Source: Paraescarpia echinospica (lineage: Eukaryota; Annelida; Polychaeta; Sabellida; Siboglinidae). From it: a stretch of DNA of 64,000 bases. The position numbers and the translations under genes are program-made. The notes beneath the pieces were generated by a model. That model was not told the DNA's origin, did no database searches, and saw nothing but the letters and a program-made list of their open reading frames with translations. The DNA lies in contig CM034537.1 in assembly GCA_020002185.1 (NCBI GenBank), positions 70,238,048 to 70,302,047 of the forward strand, given 5' to 3'. Shown one piece after another: positions 41,901 to 55,400 of the stretch (its first letter is position 1; each line of letters starts with the position of its first letter).

Positions 41901-44900
41901 CCTAGTTGTTTTGAATCCCTGTAGCGTGTACACCAAGATATGGATGCACCTATTTGTTTTGAATCCCTGCAGCGTGTCCACCAAGATATGGGTGCACCTA
42001 GTTGTTTTGAATCCCTGCAGCGTGCACACCAAGATATGGATGCACCTAGTTGTTTAGAATCCCTGCAGCGTGTACACCAAGATATGGGTGCACCTAGTTG
42101 TTTTGAATCCCTGCAGCCTGGACACCAAGATATGGATGCATCTAGTTGTTTTGAATCCCTGCAGCATGCACACCAAGATATGGATGCACCTAGTTGTTTT
42201 GAATCCCTGCAGTGTGCACACCAAGATGTCGATGCACTTAGTTGTTTTGAATCCCTGCAGTGTGCACACCAAGATATCGATGCACTTAGTTGTTTTGAAT
42301 CCCTGCAGCGTGGACACCAAGATATGGATGCACCTAGTTGTTTTGAATCCCTGCAGTGTTCACACCAAGATATGGATGCACCTATTGTTTTTGAATCCCT
42401 GCAGTGTGTACACCAAGATATGGATGCACCTATTTGTTTTGAATCCCTGCAGTGTGCACACCAAGATATGGATGCACCTAGTTGTTTTGAATCTCTGCAG
42501 TGTGTACACCAAGATATGGATGCACCTAGTCGTTTTGAATCCCTGCAGTGTGCACCACTAAGATATGGATAAATCTAGTTGTTTTGAATCACTGCAGCAT
42601 GCACACCAAGATATGGATGCACCTAGTTGTTTTGAATCCCTGCAGCATGCACACCAAGATATGGATGCACCTAGTTGATTTGAATCCCTGCAGTGTCCAC
42701 ACCAAGATATGGATGCACCTAGTTGTTTTGAATCCCTGCAGTGTGGACACCAAGATATGGATGCACCTAGTTGTTTTGAATCCCTGCAGCGTGGACACCA
42801 AGATAAGGGTGCACCTAGTTGTTATAAATCCCTGCAGCATGCACACCAAGATAGGGATGCACTTAGTTGTTTTTGAATCCTAGCAGCATGGACACCAAGA
42901 TATGGATGCACCTAGTTGTATTGAATCCCTGCAGTGTGCACACCAAGATATGGATGCACCTAGTTGTTTTGAATCCCTGCAGCGTGGACACCAAGATATG
43001 GGTGCACCTAGTTGTTTTGAATCCCTGCAGCATGCACACCAAGATATGGATGCACTTAGTTGTTTTGAATCCCTGCAGCGTGGACACCAAGATATGGGTG
43101 CACCTAGTTGTTTTGAATCCCTGCAGCGTGGACACCAAGATATGGATGCACTTAATTGTTTTGAATCCCTGCAGCGTGGACACCAAGATATGGATGCATC
43201 TAGTTGTTTTGAATCCCTGCAGTGTGTACACCAAGATATGGATGCACCTAGTTGTTTTAAATCCCTGCAGCGTGTACACCAAGATATGGGTGCACCTAGT
43301 TGTTTTGAATCCCTGCAGCGTGGACACCAAGATATGGGTGCACCTAGTTGTTTTGAATCCCTGCAGCATGCACACCAAGATATGAATGCACCTAGTTGTT
43401 TTGAATCCCTGCAGCGTGCAACACTAAGATATGGATACACCTAGTTGTTTTGAATCCCTGTAGTGTGTACACCAATATATGGATGCAACTAGTTGTTTTG
43501 AATCCCTGTAGTGTGTACACCAAGATATTGATGCACCTAGTTGTTTTGAATCCCTGCAGCGTGTACACCAAGATATGGGTGCACCTAGTTGTTTTGAATC
43601 CCTGCAGCGTGGACACCAAGATATGGATGCACTTAGCTGTTTTGAATCCCTGCAGCGTGGACACCAAGATATGGGTGCACCTAGTTGTTTTGAATCCCTG
43701 CTGCGTGGACACCAAGATATGGATGCACTTAGTTGTTTTGAATCCCTGCAGCGTGGTCACCAAGATATGGATGCACCTAGTTGTTTTGAATCCCTGCAGC
43801 GTGTACACCAAGATATGGGTGCACCTAGTTGTTTTGAATCCCTGCAGTGTCCACACCAAGATATGGATGCACCTAGTTGTTTTCAATCCCTGCAGCATGC
43901 ACACCAAGATATGGATGCACCTAGTTGATTTGAATCCCTGCAGTGTCCACACCAAGATATGGATGCACCTAGTTGTTTTGAATCCCTGCAGTGTGGACAC
44001 CAAGATATGGATGCACCTAGTTGTTTTGAATCCCTGCAGCGTGGACACCAAGATAAGGGTGCACCTAGTTGTTTTAAATCCCTGCAGCATGCACACCAAG
44101 ATAGGGATGCACTTAGTTGTTTTTGAATCCTAGCAACATGGACACCAAGATATGGATGCACCTAGTTGTATTGAATCCCTGCAGTGTGCACACCAAGATA
44201 TGGATGCACCTAGTTGTTTTGAATCCCTGCAGCGTGGACACCAAGATATGGGTGCACTTAGTTGTTTTGAATCCCTGCAGCATGCACACCAAGATATGGA
44301 TGCACTTAGTTGTTTTGAATCCCTGCAGCGTGGACACCAAGATATGGGTGCACCTAGTTGTTTTGAATCCCTGCAGCGTGGACACCAAGATATGGATGCA
44401 CTTAGTTGTTTTGAATCCCTGCAGCGTGGACACCAAGATATGGATGCACCTAGTTGTTTTGAATCCCTGCAGCGTGTACACCAAGATATGGGTGCACCTA
44501 GTTGTTTTGAATCCATGCAGCGTGTACACCAAGGTATAAATGCACGTAGTTGTTTTGAATTCCTGCAGCGTGTACACCAAGATATGGGTGCACCTAGTTG
44601 TTTTGAATCCCTGCAGCATGCACGCCAAGATAGGGATGCACATAGTTGTTTTGAATCCCTGCATTGTGCACACCAATATATGGATGCACTTAGTTGTTTT
44701 GAATCCCTGCAGCGTGCACACCAAGATAGGGATGCACTTAGTTGTTTTTGAATCCCTGCAGCATGGACACCAAGATATGGATGCACCTAGTTGTATTGAA
44801 TCCCTGCAGTGTGCACACCAAGATATGGATGCACCTAGTTGTTTTGAATCCCTGCAGCGTGTACACCAATATATGGGTGCACCTAGTTGTTTTGAATCCC

Positions 44901-45188
44901 TGCAGCGTGCACACCAAGATATGGATGCACCTAGTTGTTTTGAATCCCTGCAGCGTGTACACCAAGATATGGGTTCACCTAGTTGTTTTGAATCCCTGCA
45001 GCGTGCACACCAAGATAGGGATGCACCTAGTTGTTTTGAATCCCTGCAGTGTGCACACCAAGATATGGATGCATTTAGTTGTTTTGAATCCCTGCAGCGT
45101 GCACACCAAGATATTGTTACACCTAGGTGTTTTGAATCCCTGCAGCGTGGACATCAAGATATGGATACACCTAGTTGTTTTGAATCCC
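33000..45188 (+). repeat. Giant 48-bp minisatellite, about 254 units (array 1)
   Basis: The unit is GATATGGATGCACCTAGTTG, TTTTGAATCCCTGCAGCG and TGCACACCAA. Forty-eight is a multiple of three and the unit has no stop in most frames, so frames of 60-300 codons appear on both strands (DMDAPSCFESLQRAHQ and CRDSKQLGASISWCAR types). Variants cluster at the single CpG (CGTG/CATG/TGTG), the next dinucleotide, GGA/GGG in GGATGCAC, and CCTAG/CTTAG/TTTAG. A marker variant CACTAAGATATGGATAAATC recurs near 34310, 36424, 37387, 40560 and 42558, giving higher-order periodicity of about 1-3 kb, with a large repeat of about 6.1-6.25 kb. It lies in the intron upstream of the 32294-32506 exon and runs into an assembly gap. 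Confidence 0.97.
40560..40775 (+). other. Irregular seam inside the 48-bp array
   Basis: Here units are cut to odd lengths (CACTAAGATGGATAAATC, GATGCACACCAAGATATGG, GATGACCTAGCAGCATAAGG, GCATGGGACACC). Relative to the parallel block at 34310-34640 about 119 bases are missing. Either a recombination joint or an assembly error. Confidence 0.7.
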
Positions 45189-46188
45189 NNNNNNNNNNNN
45201 NNNNNNNNNNNNNNNNNNNNNNNNNNNNNNNNNNNNNNNNNNNNNNNNNNNNNNNNNNNNNNNNNNNNNNNNNNNNNNNNNNNNNNNNNNNNNNNNNNNN
45301 NNNNNNNNNNNNNNNNNNNNNNNNNNNNNNNNNNNNNNNNNNNNNNNNNNNNNNNNNNNNNNNNNNNNNNNNNNNNNNNNNNNNNNNNNNNNNNNNNNNN
45401 NNNNNNNNNNNNNNNNNNNNNNNNNNNNNNNNNNNNNNNNNNNNNNNNNNNNNNNNNNNNNNNNNNNNNNNNNNNNNNNNNNNNNNNNNNNNNNNNNNNN
45501 NNNNNNNNNNNNNNNNNNNNNNNNNNNNNNNNNNNNNNNNNNNNNNNNNNNNNNNNNNNNNNNNNNNNNNNNNNNNNNNNNNNNNNNNNNNNNNNNNNNN
45601 NNNNNNNNNNNNNNNNNNNNNNNNNNNNNNNNNNNNNNNNNNNNNNNNNNNNNNNNNNNNNNNNNNNNNNNNNNNNNNNNNNNNNNNNNNNNNNNNNNNN
45701 NNNNNNNNNNNNNNNNNNNNNNNNNNNNNNNNNNNNNNNNNNNNNNNNNNNNNNNNNNNNNNNNNNNNNNNNNNNNNNNNNNNNNNNNNNNNNNNNNNNN
45801 NNNNNNNNNNNNNNNNNNNNNNNNNNNNNNNNNNNNNNNNNNNNNNNNNNNNNNNNNNNNNNNNNNNNNNNNNNNNNNNNNNNNNNNNNNNNNNNNNNNN
45901 NNNNNNNNNNNNNNNNNNNNNNNNNNNNNNNNNNNNNNNNNNNNNNNNNNNNNNNNNNNNNNNNNNNNNNNNNNNNNNNNNNNNNNNNNNNNNNNNNNNN
46001 NNNNNNNNNNNNNNNNNNNNNNNNNNNNNNNNNNNNNNNNNNNNNNNNNNNNNNNNNNNNNNNNNNNNNNNNNNNNNNNNNNNNNNNNNNNNNNNNNNNN
46101 NNNNNNNNNNNNNNNNNNNNNNNNNNNNNNNNNNNNNNNNNNNNNNNNNNNNNNNNNNNNNNNNNNNNNNNNNNNNNNNNNNNNNNNN
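45189..46188. other. Assembly gap, exactly 1000 N
   Basis: The round size indicates a placeholder of unknown true length. It lies inside the 48-bp array on the left. On the right the sequence restarts as a duplicate of 29060. Confidence 0.99.
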
Positions 46189-46575
46189 ACAGCAGCCACG
46201 AATGACAGATGCCAAGCTCAATACTTTAGACGTGCTAGATTTCCACACAAATTAGTCACATGTTCATTGACAATTGTTCAAACGCTGGTGAAGGAATTAT
46301 TGCGACCAGACAAACAGTTGTACATAAGACAAATTACAAAGATACTGTTCATCTTTTCACCTAAAAGAATAAATAAGTTCACCAGCCTAGGCAACTCAGA
46401 ATGAGATAAAGCAATGATTGAATTCAAATAAATCGAGGGAGCGGTGCTATGATCATTGAAGAGCTGAAAACTTTTCTCATGTGAAACGACGCCACCTACA
46501 GTGTTAGCTCGGCATATTGCATAAAACAAAACTGAGTCACGTTCGCACAACCAATGACACCAGAGGTGGTGCCAC

Positions 46576-46837
46576 CTAGAAACTGCCATCGTCAGAATCG
46601 GTGGAAACAGGTCGTCTCACGTGTCGCAGACTGGCCTTGACATCGGCGACGTAGCTGCGTGATTGCGTTGACGTGTTCACACCGTTCGATGACATCTTCA
46701 GACTTGACGCACTCTGTTGGTGTCTATGGCGCCGGCGCTGACTTGGTGACGATGACATTCGTCGGATTGGTGTCGGCGAACTCTCATCGGGGCTGACGAA
46801 GCCACTCTCGCTTGATTTTGGTGTCACCGAACGATTC
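46576..46837 (-). CDS. Duplicate of the host terminal exon
   Basis: Identical by eye to 29447-29708, including stop, acceptor and the minisatellite that starts at the acceptor. It codes for the same Ser/Arg-rich tail. Because it sits directly after a 1000-N gap in a duplicated contig, it is likely an allele of the same gene rather than a paralogue. Confidence 0.55.
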
Positions 46838-48130
46838 CTGTAATAAACACAAGATATACTTTGATGTCACTGACCGACTCCTCTGGGAATAAACACAAGA
46901 TATACTTTGATATCGATGAATGACTACTGCAGGAATAAACACAAGATGTACTTTGATGTCACTGATCGACTCCTGTGGGAATAAACACAAGATATACTTT
47001 GATGTCAATGAATGACTCCTGCAGGAATAAACACAAGATATACTTTGATGTCACTGACCAACTCCTGCAGGAATAAACACAAGATATACTTTGATGTCAC
47101 TGACTGACTCCTGCAGGAATAAACACAAGATATACTTTGATGTCACTGATCGACTCCTGTGGGAATAAACACAAGATATACTTTGATGTCAATGAACGAC
47201 TCCTGCAGGAATAAACACAAGATATACTTTGATGTCAATGAATGAATCCTGCAGGAATAAACACAAGATATACTTTGATGTCACTGACCAATTCCTGCAG
47301 GAATAAACACAAGATATACTTTGATGTCACTAACCGACTACTGCAGGAATAAACACAAGATATACTTTGATGTCACTGACCGACTACTGCAGGAATAAAC
47401 ACAAGATATACTTTGATGTCATTGACCGACTCCTGCAGGAATAAACACAAGATATACTTTGATGTCACTGACCAACTCCTGCAGGAATAAACACAAGATA
47501 TACTTTGATGTCAATGAATGACTCCTGCAGGAATAAACACAAGATATACTTTGATGTCACTGACCAACTCCTGCAGGAATAAACACAAGATATACTTTGA
47601 TGTCACTGACTGACTCCTGCAGGAATAAACACAAGATATACTTTGATGTCACTGATCGACTCCTGTGGGAATAAACACAAGATATACTTTGATGTCAATG
47701 AACGACTCCTGCAGGAATAAACACAAGATATACTTTGATGTCAATGAATGAATCCTGCAGGAATAAACACAAGATATACTTTGATGTCACTGACCAATTC
47801 CTGCAGGAATAAACACAAGATATACTTTGATGTCACTGACCGACTCCTGCAGGAATAAACACAAGATATACTTTGATGTCAATGAATGACTCCTGCAGGA
47901 ATAAACACAAGATATACTTTGATGTCACTGACCAACTCCTGCAGGAATAAACACAAGATATACTTTGATGTCAATGAATGACTCCTGCAGGAATAAACAC
48001 AAGATATACTTTGATGTCACTGACTGACTCCTGCAGGAATAAACACAAGATATACTTTGATGTCAATGACCAACTCCTGCAGGAATAAACACAAGATATA
48101 TTTTGATGTCATTGACCGACTGTTATAGGA
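46838..48130 (-). repeat. 46-bp minisatellite, about 28 units
   Basis: Same unit as 29709-31695. The leading 21-22 units follow the same variant order as copy 1, and the loss of 15 units is internal. Confidence 0.95.
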
Positions 48131-48732
48131 ATAAACACTTTTTATTTAGGAGCTTCAACAGGGATGCAGTTGAAGGTCTGAACGTTTTTTGGGAGCCTGC
48201 AATCGCATGTTGAAAAATGCACCAAAAACCACACTATGGGCCTAACACATGGACTGTAGTATTAAGAGCAATATATAAATAAGCGCTTGTTAACCAGAAG
48301 AACAGATGTAGTATCTTTAAAACTGCCTACAAATACTGGTACAACAGCATATTGTTATTTGTGGCCCACCACAGCGACCCGGGTATTAAGTTGCAAAGGC
48401 CTATTCTGCACACGAGCCAAAAATCATCTTATCACTTTTCAATGACCAGCTTTCTTTGACAAGTAACCAAAACTCATAAAATAGATGCATCAAAGAAACC
48501 ACATATTAAAAATCAACAGATAATATAAATCAAAATTAAATCGTTTCTCAAAACGTCGCTTTTTGAAGTTTGCATAAATTTGAGCAATAACTCAAAAACT
48601 ACTGAAGGTATTTCAACAAATGAGATATCATTTTCAAACTTATGACCTGTGGAATACAAAAAGGTACACACAACTCCATATCAGAATGTTGCCCATGGCA
48701 TGTGACACAGTCTACAGACAGTAAACACTCAC

Positions 48733-48945
48733 TTGTCCCTCTTGGACGGGGTGGGGTGGATAGGGAAGGTCTCGTCCCTGCTGTGGCTCCCGTTTCTCTC
48801 CCGCTCCATGGCCAGGGAGTTGCCCTTGAAGCAGATCACCTCTGCCAGGTGCTCATGGGTCGAGCCGATGTACACTGCCCCTGGGGTGATCGCTGGCCCC
48901 AGGTACCGCGGGTTAAAGATATTGATGAAGGTCCTCGAGCCACAC
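48733..48945 (-). CDS. Duplicate of the host penultimate exon
   Basis: Same sequence and splice sites as 32294-32506 (donor GACAA|GTGAGTG). Intron length to the terminal exon is 1895 bp against 2585 bp in copy 1, the difference being 15 x 46 bp. Confidence 0.55.
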
Positions 48946-49254
48946 CTACAGCACAGGTAGACACATCTACAGCACAGGTAGACAAACCTACAGCACAGGT
49001 ATACACAACTACAGCACAAGTAGACACACCTACGGCACAGGTAAACACATCTACAGCACAGGTAGACAAACCTACAGCACAGGTATACACAACTACAGCA
49101 CAGGTAGGCACACCTACGGCACAGGCAGACAAACCTACGGCACAGGCAGACACACCTACAGCACAGGCAGACACACCTACAGCACAGGCAGACACACCTA
49201 CAGCTCAGGCAGACACACCTACAGCACAGGTAGACACACCTACAGCACAAGTTG
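48946..49254 (-). repeat. 21-bp minisatellite, second copy
   Basis: Same unit number and variant order as 32507-32815. Confidence 0.9.
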
Positions 49255-49438
49255 TGGGTAGTAGAGAACTCCCGCTGTTACCAGCAGAGTGGTGTGCTCT
49301 AGATAGGATGAAATAGAGGGGTGTGACATCCAGGAGGATAGCCAGGGGTTAAATTGGCCTATGCAGTTAAGTCAAGTAACTAAATCAAGTTATATATATA
49401 TATAATTTATCCCTTTACACCTCACATTATTTTATGAA

Positions 49439-52400
49439 ACATGCTCCGAAGCCCTGCAGCGTGCACACCAAGATATGGATGCACATAGTTGTTTTGAATC
49501 CATGCAGCGTGCACACCAAGATATGGATGCACTTAGTTGGTTTGTACTGTGCACACCAATATATGGATGCACATAGTTGGTTTGATTCCATGCAGCGTGT
49601 ACACCAAGATATGGATGCACCTAGATGCTCCGAATCCCTGCAGCGTGCACAACAACATATAGATGCACTTAGTTGTTTTGTAGTGTGCACACCAATATAT
49701 GGATGCACCTAGTTGGTTTGAATCCATGCAGCGTGTACACCAAGATATGGATGCACCTAGTTGTTTTGAATCCCTGCAGCGTGGACACCAAGATATGGAT
49801 GCACCTAGTTGTTTTGAATCCCTGCAGCATGCACACCAAGATATGGATGCATTTAGTTGTTTTGAATCCCTGCAGCATGGACACCAATATATGGATGCAT
49901 TTAGTTGTTCTGAATCCCTGCAGCGTGTACACCAAGATATGGGTGCACCTAGTTGTTTTTAATCCCTGCAGCATGGACACCAAGATATGGATGCACCTAG
50001 TGGTTTTGAATCCCTGCAGCGTGCACACCAAGATATGGATGCACCTAGTTGTTTTGAATCCCTGCAGCGTGTACACCAAGATATGGGTGCACCTAGTTGT
50101 TTGAATCCCTGCAGCGTGGACACCAAGATATGGATGCACCTAGTTGTTTTGAATCCCTGCAGCGTGGACACTAAGATATGGATGCACCTAGTTGTTTTGA
50201 ATCCCTGCAGCATGCACACCAAGATATGGATGCACCTAGTTGTTTTGAATCCCTGCAGCGTGCACCACTAAGATATGGATACACCTAGTTGTTTTGAATC
50301 CCTGCAGCATGCACACCAAGATATGGATGCACCTAGTTATTTTGAATCCCTGCAGTGTGCACACCAATATATCGATGCACTTAGTTGTTTTGAATCCCTG
50401 CAGTGTGCACACCAAGATATCGATGCACTTAGTTGTTTTGAATCCCTGCAGCGTGGACACCAAGATATGGATGCACCTAGTTGTTTTGAATCCCTGCAGT
50501 GTGTACACCAAGATATGGATGCACCTAGTTGTTTTGAATCCCTGCAGTGTGCACACCAAGATATGGATGCACCTAGTAGTTTTGAATCCCTGCAGCGTGC
50601 ACACCAAGATATGGATGCACCTAGTTGTTTTGAATCCCTACAGCGAGTACACCAATATATGGGTGCACCTAGTTGTTTTGAATCCCTGCAGCGTGGACAC
50701 CAAGATATGGATGCACCTAGTTGTTTTGAATCCCTGCAGTGTGCACCACTAAGATATGGATAAATCTAGTTGTTTTGAATCACTGCAGCATGCACACCAA
50801 GATATGGATGCACCTTGTTGTTTTGAATCCCTGCAGCATGCACACCAAGATATGGATGCACCTAGTTTATTTGAATCCCTGCAGTGTCCACACCAAGATA
50901 TGGATGCACCTAGTTGTTTTGAATCCCTGCAGTGTGGACACCAAGATATGGATGCACCTAGTTGATTTGAATCCCTGCAGCGTGGACACCAAGATAAGGG
51001 TGCACCTAGTTGTTATGAATCCCTGCAGCAAGCACACCAAGATAGGGATGCACTTAGTTGTTTTTGAATCCCTGCAGCATGGACACCAAGATATGGATGC
51101 ACCTAGTTGTATTGAATCCCTGCAGTGTGCACACCAAGATATGGATGCACCTAGTTGTTTTGAATCCCTGCAGCGTGTACACCAATATATGGGTGCACCT
51201 AGTTGTTTTGAATCCCTGCAGCGTGCACACCAAGATATGGATGCACCTAGTTGTTTTGAATCCCTGCAGCGTGTACACCAAGATATGGGTGCACCTAGTT
51301 GTTTTGAATCCCTGCAGCGTGCACACCAAGATAGGGATGCACCTAGTTGTTTTGAATCCCTGCAGTGTGCACACCAAGATATGGATGCATTTAGTTGTTT
51401 TGAATCCCTGCAGCGTGCACACCAAGATATGGATACACCTAGGTGTTTTGAATCCCTGCAGCGTGGACATCAAGATATGGATACACCTAGTTGTTTTGAA
51501 TCCCTGCAGCGTGGACACCAATATATGGGTGCACCTAGTTGTTTTGAATCCCTGCAGCATGCACACCAAGATATGGATGCACCTAGCTGTTTTGAATCCC
51601 TGCAGCGTGCACCACTAAGATATGGATACACCTAGTTGTTTTGAATCCCTGCAGTGTGCACACCAAGATATGGATGCACTTAGTTGTTTTGAATCCCTGC
51701 AGCGTGGACACCAAGATATGGATACACTTAGTTGTTTTGAATCCCTGCAGTGTGCACACCAAGATATGGATGCACCTAGTTGTTTTGAATCCCTGCAGCG
51801 TGGACACCAAGATATGGGTGCACCTAGTTGTTTTGAATCCCTGCAGCATGCACACCAAGATATGGATGCACCTAGTTGTTTTGAATCCCTGCAGCGTGCA
51901 CCACTAAGATATGGATACACCTAGTTGTTTTGAATCCCTGCAGTGTGCACACCAAGATATGGATGCACTTAGTTGTTTTGAATCCCTGCAGCGTGGACAC
52001 CAAGATATGGATGAACTTAGTTGTTTTGAATCCCTGCAGTGTGCACACCAAGATATGGATGCACCTAGTTGTTTTGAATCCCTGCAGCGTGGACATCAAG
52101 ATATGGATGCACCTAGTTGTTTTGAATCCCTGCAGTGTGTACACCAAGATATGAATGCACCTAGTTGTTTTGAATCCCTGTAGTGTGTACACCAATATAT
52201 GGATGCACCTAGTTGTTTTGAATCCCTGTAGCGTGTACACCAAGATATGGATGCACCTATTTGTTTTGAATCCCTGCAGCGTGTTCACCAAGATATGGGT
52301 GCACCTAGTTGTTTTGAATCCCTGCAGCGTGCACACCAAGATATGGATGCACCTAGTTGTTTAGAATCCCTGCAGCGTGTACACCAAGATATGGGTGCAC

Positions 52401-55400
52401 CTAGTTGTTTTGAATCCCTGCAGCCTGGACACCAAGATATGGATGCATCTAGTTGTTCTGAATCCCTGCAGCATGCACACCAAGATATGGATGCACCTAG
52501 TTGTTTTGAATCCCTGCAGTGTGCACACCAAGATATCGATGCACTTAGTTGTTTTGAATCCCTGCAGTGTGCACACCAAGATATCGATGCACTTAGTTGT
52601 TTTGAATCCCTGCAGCGTGCACACCAAGATATGGATGCACCTAGTTGTTTTGAATCCCTGCAGTGTTCACACCAAGATATGGATGCACCTATTGTTTTTG
52701 AATCCCTGCAGTGTGTACACCAAGATATGGATGCACCTATTTGTTTTGAATCCCTGCAGTGTGCCCACCAAGATATGGATGCACCTAGTTGTTTTGAATC
52801 TCTGCAGTGTGTACACCAAGATATGGATGCACCTAGTCGTTTTGAATCCCTGCAGTGTGCACCACTAAGATATGGATAAATCTAGTTGTTTTGAATCACT
52901 GCAGCATGCACACCAAGATATGGATGCACCTAGTTGTTTTGAATCCCTGCAGCATGCACACCAAGATATGGATGCACCTAGTTGATTTGAATCCCTGCAG
53001 TGTCCACACCAAGATATGGATGCACCTAGTTGTTTTGAATCCCTGCAGTGTGGACACCAAGATATGGATGCACCTAGTTGTTTTGAATCCCTGCAGCGTG
53101 GACACCAAGATAAGGGTGCACCTAGTTGTTATAAATCCCTGCAGCATGCACACCAAGATAGGGATGCACTTAGTTGTTTTTGAATCCTAGCAGCATGGAC
53201 ACCAAGATATGGATGCACCTAGTTGTATTGAATCCCTGCAGTGTGCACACCAAGATATGGATGCACCTAGTTGTTTTGAATCCCTGCAGCGTGGACACCA
53301 AGATATGGGTGCACCTAGTTGTTTTGAATCCCTGCAGCGTGGACACCAAGATATGGATGCACTTAGTTGTTTTGAATCCCTGCAGCGTGGACACCAAGAT
53401 ATGGATGCACCTAGTTGTTTTGAATCCCTGCAGTGTGCACACCAAGATATGGATGCACTTAGTTGTTTTGAATCCCTGCAGCGTGGACACCAAGATATGG
53501 ATGCATCTAGTTGTTTTGAATCCCTGCAGTGTGTACACCAAGATATGGATGCACCTAGTTGTTTTAAATCCCTGCAGCGTGTACACCAAGATATGGGTGC
53601 ACCTAGTTGTTTTGAATCCCTGCAGCGTGGACACCAAGATATGGGTGCACCTAGTTGTTTTGAATCCCTGCAGCATGCACACCAAGATATGAATGCACCT
53701 AGTTGTTTTGAATCCCTGCAGCGTGCAACACTAAGATATGGATACACCTAGTTGTTTTGAATCTCTGCAGCGTGGACACCAAGATATGGATGCACCTAGT
53801 TGTTTTGAATCCCTGCAGTGTGCACCACTAAGATATGGATAAATCTAGTTGTTTTGAATCACTGCAGCATGCACAACAAGATACGGATGCACCTTGTTGT
53901 TTTGAATCCCTGCAGCATGCACACCAAGATATGGATGCACCTAGTTTATTTGAATCCCTGCAGTGTCCACACCAAGATATGGATGCAATTAGTTGTTTTG
54001 AATCCCTGCAGTGTGGACACCAAGATATGGATGCACCTAGTTGTTTTGAATCCCTGCAGCGTGGACACCAAGATAAGGGTGCACCTAGTTGTTATGAATC
54101 CCTGCAGCAAGCACACCAAGATAGGGATGCACATAGTTGTTTTTGAATCCCTGCAGCATGGACACCAATATATGGATGCACCTAGTTGTATTGAATCCCT
54201 GCAGTGTGCACACCAAGATATGGATGCACCTAGTTGTTTTGAATCCCTGCAGCGTGTACACCAATATATGGGTGCACCTAGTTGTTTTGAATCCCTGCAG
54301 CGTGCACACCAAGATATGGATGCACCTAGTTGTTTTGAATCCCTGCAGCGTGTACACCAAGATATGGGTGCACCTAGTTGTTTTGAATCCCTGCAGCGTG
54401 CACACCAAGATAGGGATGCAACTAGTTGTTTTGAATCCCTGCAGTGTGCACACCAAGATATGGATGCATTTAGTTGTTTTGAATCCCTGCAGCGTGCACA
54501 CCAAGATATGGATACACCTAGGTGTTTTGAATCCCTGCAGCGTGGACATCAAGATATGGATACACCTAGTTGTTTTGAATCCCTGCAGCGTGGACACCAA
54601 TATATGGGTGCACCTAGTTGTTTTGAATCCCTGCAGCATGCACACCAAGATATGGATGCACCTAGCTGTTTTGAATCCCTGCAGCGTGCACCACTAAGAT
54701 ATGGATACACCTAGTTGTTTTGAATCCCTGCAGTGTGCACACCAAGATATGGATGCACTTAGTTGTTTTGAATCCCTGCAGCGTGTACACCAAGATATGG
54801 GTGCACCTAGTTGTTTTGAATCCCTGCAGCGTGGACACCAAGATATGGATGCACCTAGTTGTTTTGAATCCCTGCAGCGTGGACACCAAGATATGGGTGC
54901 ACCTAGTTGTTTTGAATCCCTGCAGCATGGACACCAAGATATGGATGCACCTAGTGGTTTTGAATCCCTGCAGCGTGCACACCAAGATATGGATGCACCT
55001 AGTTGTTTTGAATCCCTGCAGCGTGTACACCAAGATATGGGTGCACCTAGTTGTTTGAATCCCTGCAGCGTGGACACCAAGATATGGATGCACCTAGTTG
55101 TTTTGAATCCCTGCAGCGTGGACACTAAGATATGGATGCACCTAGTTGTTTTGAATCCCTGCAGCATGCACACCAAGATATGGATGCACCTAGTTGTTTT
55201 GAATCCCTGCAGCGTGCACCACTAAGATATGGATACACCTAGTTGTTTTGAATCCCTGCAGCATGCACACCAAGATATGGATGCACCTAGTTATTTTGAA
55301 TCCCTGCAGTGTGCACACCAATATATCGATGCACTTAGTTGTTTTGAATCCCTGCAGTGTGCACACCAAGATATGGATGCACTTAGTTGTTTTGAATCCC

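Larger units (their letters stand above)
46189..54140 (+). repeat. Second copy of the 29060-37700 locus
   Basis: Same gene end, same introns and same array order as 29060-37700, with 15 fewer 46-bp units and only scattered single-base differences. Confidence 0.9.

Noticed and set aside
33000..45188. TALE-like code: 16-residue repeats with variable adjacent residues
   Set aside because: The variable residue falls on the only CpG of the unit and shows its deamination products. There is no N- or C-terminal domain, and frames are broken by single-base changes.
45154..46255. Open frames of several hundred codons spanning the N blocks
   Set aside because: They are made of undetermined bases in the assembly gaps (likewise 59460-60554).
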